The position numbers and the translations under genes are program-made. The notes beneath the pieces are model-generated. The model ran no database searches and was not told the origin of the DNA. It was given only the letters and a program-made list of their open reading frames with translations. Below are positions 62,175 to 64,000 of a stretch of 64,000 nt of DNA, one piece after another. Every line of letters begins with the position of its first letter. The stretch's first letter is position 1. The stretch comes from Rotaria sordida (taxonomy: Eukaryota > Rotifera > Eurotatoria > Philodinida > Philodinidae), in assembly GCA_905250125.1 (NCBI GenBank), contig CAJNOL010000389.1:1-64000 (forward strand), in the 5' to 3' direction.

Positions 62175-64000
62175 ATGAATAGTTTAACTATTGGTGATAT
62201 TGTTCAGAATTCAGTACAACGTGCTATGTAAGTTTGTGTAACAAAAATAAAGAAAAAACGAAAAAGCCAACAACCCTTCTTATTTGTCTAAAATAGTGTC
62301 TGTTGGCTTGGCTTTATCGAAGAAACACCGATAATCGGTTTGCAATTGATTGATTCGATATTGCCTGGTAAGAAAAAGAATTTGTTTCATCTTATTCATC
62401 AAGTTTTTCTTTTTATGGTATAGGATATACTGATGGTACTTGTCCGTTTGATAATAAGCGTTATTTTAATTGTCCAAAAGGACAAGGTTATTATATCTTA
62501 GAATCTGGTTTTACTGATTCGTACAAGATTATTGAAAAGAAGATCGATATTAACAGGCTTACAACTTCCGATAATGAATTCCACGACGAAAAGTGAATAT
62601 TTAATTTATTAATATGAATAGATAATATTTCTCGGATGATTTCATTTTAGCTATGCTTTTGATAGGAAATTAATGTTTGAGTATATTCGATTAGTATAGG
62701 TCTTATTGTTATTGTTGTTTTTGAATATTAGGTAAAATTTATTATTGTCTTATATAAAAATTTCAGAATGTCAAATTCTTACGAATCGATAGAAGAAAAC
62801 GATAGTTAAAATTGTATAATCATCATTTTAATAGAATGATAAAGAATCAATGTAATATTTCTCATAAAGCAGCTATATGGGTTTATAGATAATTCGTTTT
62901 TCAAAATGTTTAGTTGTCGAAATGTATATCATACATTTTCCTATCCATTCGAGAAAATGATAATTTTCAAACCTCAATTTGCAGACATGTAATTCAATCA
63001 CATACAATACCATGCGAAGATGAGAGTAGCATGTGAAAAATAAAGATTCATCCCATGGAATGGATTTGTAGATGATTTTGCTGGTTAACAATAACTGAAT
63101 ATGGACATTCAAATATTGAATTCGCCGAGATATTACAAAAAAGACGAAAACGATATTTATTATCGAATATCAAAGATTGAGACAGATAGAAGCTCCAAAA
63201 TGAAAAAAAATCTACGTATATAGGATTATGGGAAATTTTCAAAACAATTACTACTTACTCTCGTGTAAGGCTTTATACTCAATTAGAAGAGTTTATTAAA
63301 TATTCGTATTTATACTCATATCTACTGTTTCTTATCCTTGAATAAATTGTTTGTTATTTTCAAGATTTCTCTAGCTTATTTCTCCATACTATTAAAAAAA
63401 CTCTATTGCCAATTTTATTTTTTCGGCATTGCAACTAATTGTCGTAGATCTATCTATTTAAATAAATGTAACTAAAATTGAACTTTTAAGATTTGAATCT
63501 CGTACACAAACACTGTCTGTACATTGCGACATAAGTCATCGCTTAAAAATCAGCATCTTGATAATTTTATGGATAATATAAAATTGTTCGATAAATTTTC
63601 TCTATGATTTATTTTTAAAATTTATATTTTATAGACAATCTTTGTCAACATCCCCAGTCAATATACCCATAACTCAACAACCAATTCGATCATTTTCTTC
63701 ACCAGCTATATCTCAAATTGAACCTAATTTAGATAATAATCATGTGATATCACCATCACGTGGTGTTCTTAGTCGATTAACATCCGAACGAGAACAACGA
63801 AGAATTCAAATGACTTTATCGACAACTGATGATAAAGATTCAATCAATCAAACATCATCCATTGAATCAGATCCAACATCATCACGAATATATCGTCCAG
63901 AAAATTACAGATCAACATCCTATGATAAACCTGAAGAATCACAACTGGGTGAATTAACATTACATGATAATGACAATGAAAATAAGAACAATTGCCATTT
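62175..64000 (+). CDS. CAP-Gly protein, probably CYLD-like, 5' part (continues beyond the window)
   Basis: Exons 62175-62227, 62297-62367, 62424-62592 and 63635 onward join in frame; the last is still open at the window end. Exons 1-3 form one CAP-Gly domain: IGDIVQNSVQRA, then CWLGFIEETPIIGLQLID, then GYTDGTCPFDNKRYFNCPKGQGYYIL. It has the G-x-x-DGT...RYF-x-C-P pattern, closest to the third CAP-Gly of CYLD (GCTDGTFRGTRYFTC). Exon 4 is a Ser/Thr/Asp-rich linker. In CYLD a USP catalytic domain follows such a linker; here that region lies outside the window. CYLD removes Lys63-linked and linear ubiquitin chains from signalling proteins, and its CAP-Gly domains bind partner proteins. The identity is supported by the two CYLD-like exons immediately upstream. 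Intron 3 is about 1.04 kb. Confidence 0.66.

Noticed and set aside
62873-63242. Two overlapping minus-strand frames in the CAP-Gly gene
   Set aside because: They lie in the third intron of the plus-strand gene and have only AT-driven composition.
1-64000. CRISPR arrays, bacterial operons, riboswitches
   Set aside because: The DNA is clearly eukaryotic (spliceosomal introns, animal gene families) and no regularly spaced repeat array was seen.

Overview
The window is animal nuclear DNA and very AT-rich. Genes are split by many short GT-AG introns, mostly about 45-100 nt. Coding sequence prefers A/T-ending codons. The gene set is metazoan: a TMEM272-like membrane protein family, a Golgi UDP-sugar transporter, POMGNT1, PITRM1, NR2C2AP and CYLD-like genes. 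A small invertebrate is likely. My best guess is a bdelloid rotifer, from AT content, compact introns, DNA-transposon remnants with no recognisable retroelement, likely splice-leader acceptors, and a bacterial/plant-style Rieske oxygenase. That placement is inference.

Layout. 0.7-8.3 kb: three paralogous four-helix TMEM272-like genes, two of them head to head. 8.3-17.6 kb: no gene seen. 17.6-20.2 kb: SLC35A2/A3-type transporter on the plus strand. 24.3-26.6 kb: an unrecognised Gln/Thr-rich disordered protein on the minus strand. 30.1-39.7 kb: three closely packed minus-strand genes (PADR1-type zinc protein, PITRM1, NR2C2AP), with a Q-rich gene nested antisense in a PITRM1 intron. 41.0-48.1 kb: POMGNT1 with two ILEI-type stem domains. 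50.2-51.6 kb: choline-monooxygenase-like Rieske protein. 52.1-58.9 kb: a 19-exon transporter-like protein with a 7TM gene nested in one intron. 59.2-64.0 kb: CYLD-related exons and the 5' part of a CAP-Gly gene that runs off the window.

Exon chains for the multi-exon genes were assembled by hand from splice sites and reading phase. The PITRM1 model gives 22 exons and 1,024 aa, NR2C2AP gives 143 aa, and the plus-strand transporter gives 560 aa, all with intact frame. POMGNT1 needs one tentative exon to keep frame.

Between and inside the genes there are many short non-autonomous elements: a piggyBac-type element with TTAA at both ends, a mariner-type element with TA at both ends, and several long-inverted-repeat foldback elements, some of one family. 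Most introns longer than about 700 nt hold such an element or a nested gene.

The observations most worth checking are the probable trans-spliced gene cluster, a textbook U12 AT-AC intron in NR2C2AP, the CYLD-like exons that carry only the C-terminal half of a deubiquitinase fold, the tandem ILEI domains in POMGNT1, and the Rieske oxygenase as a possible transferred gene.
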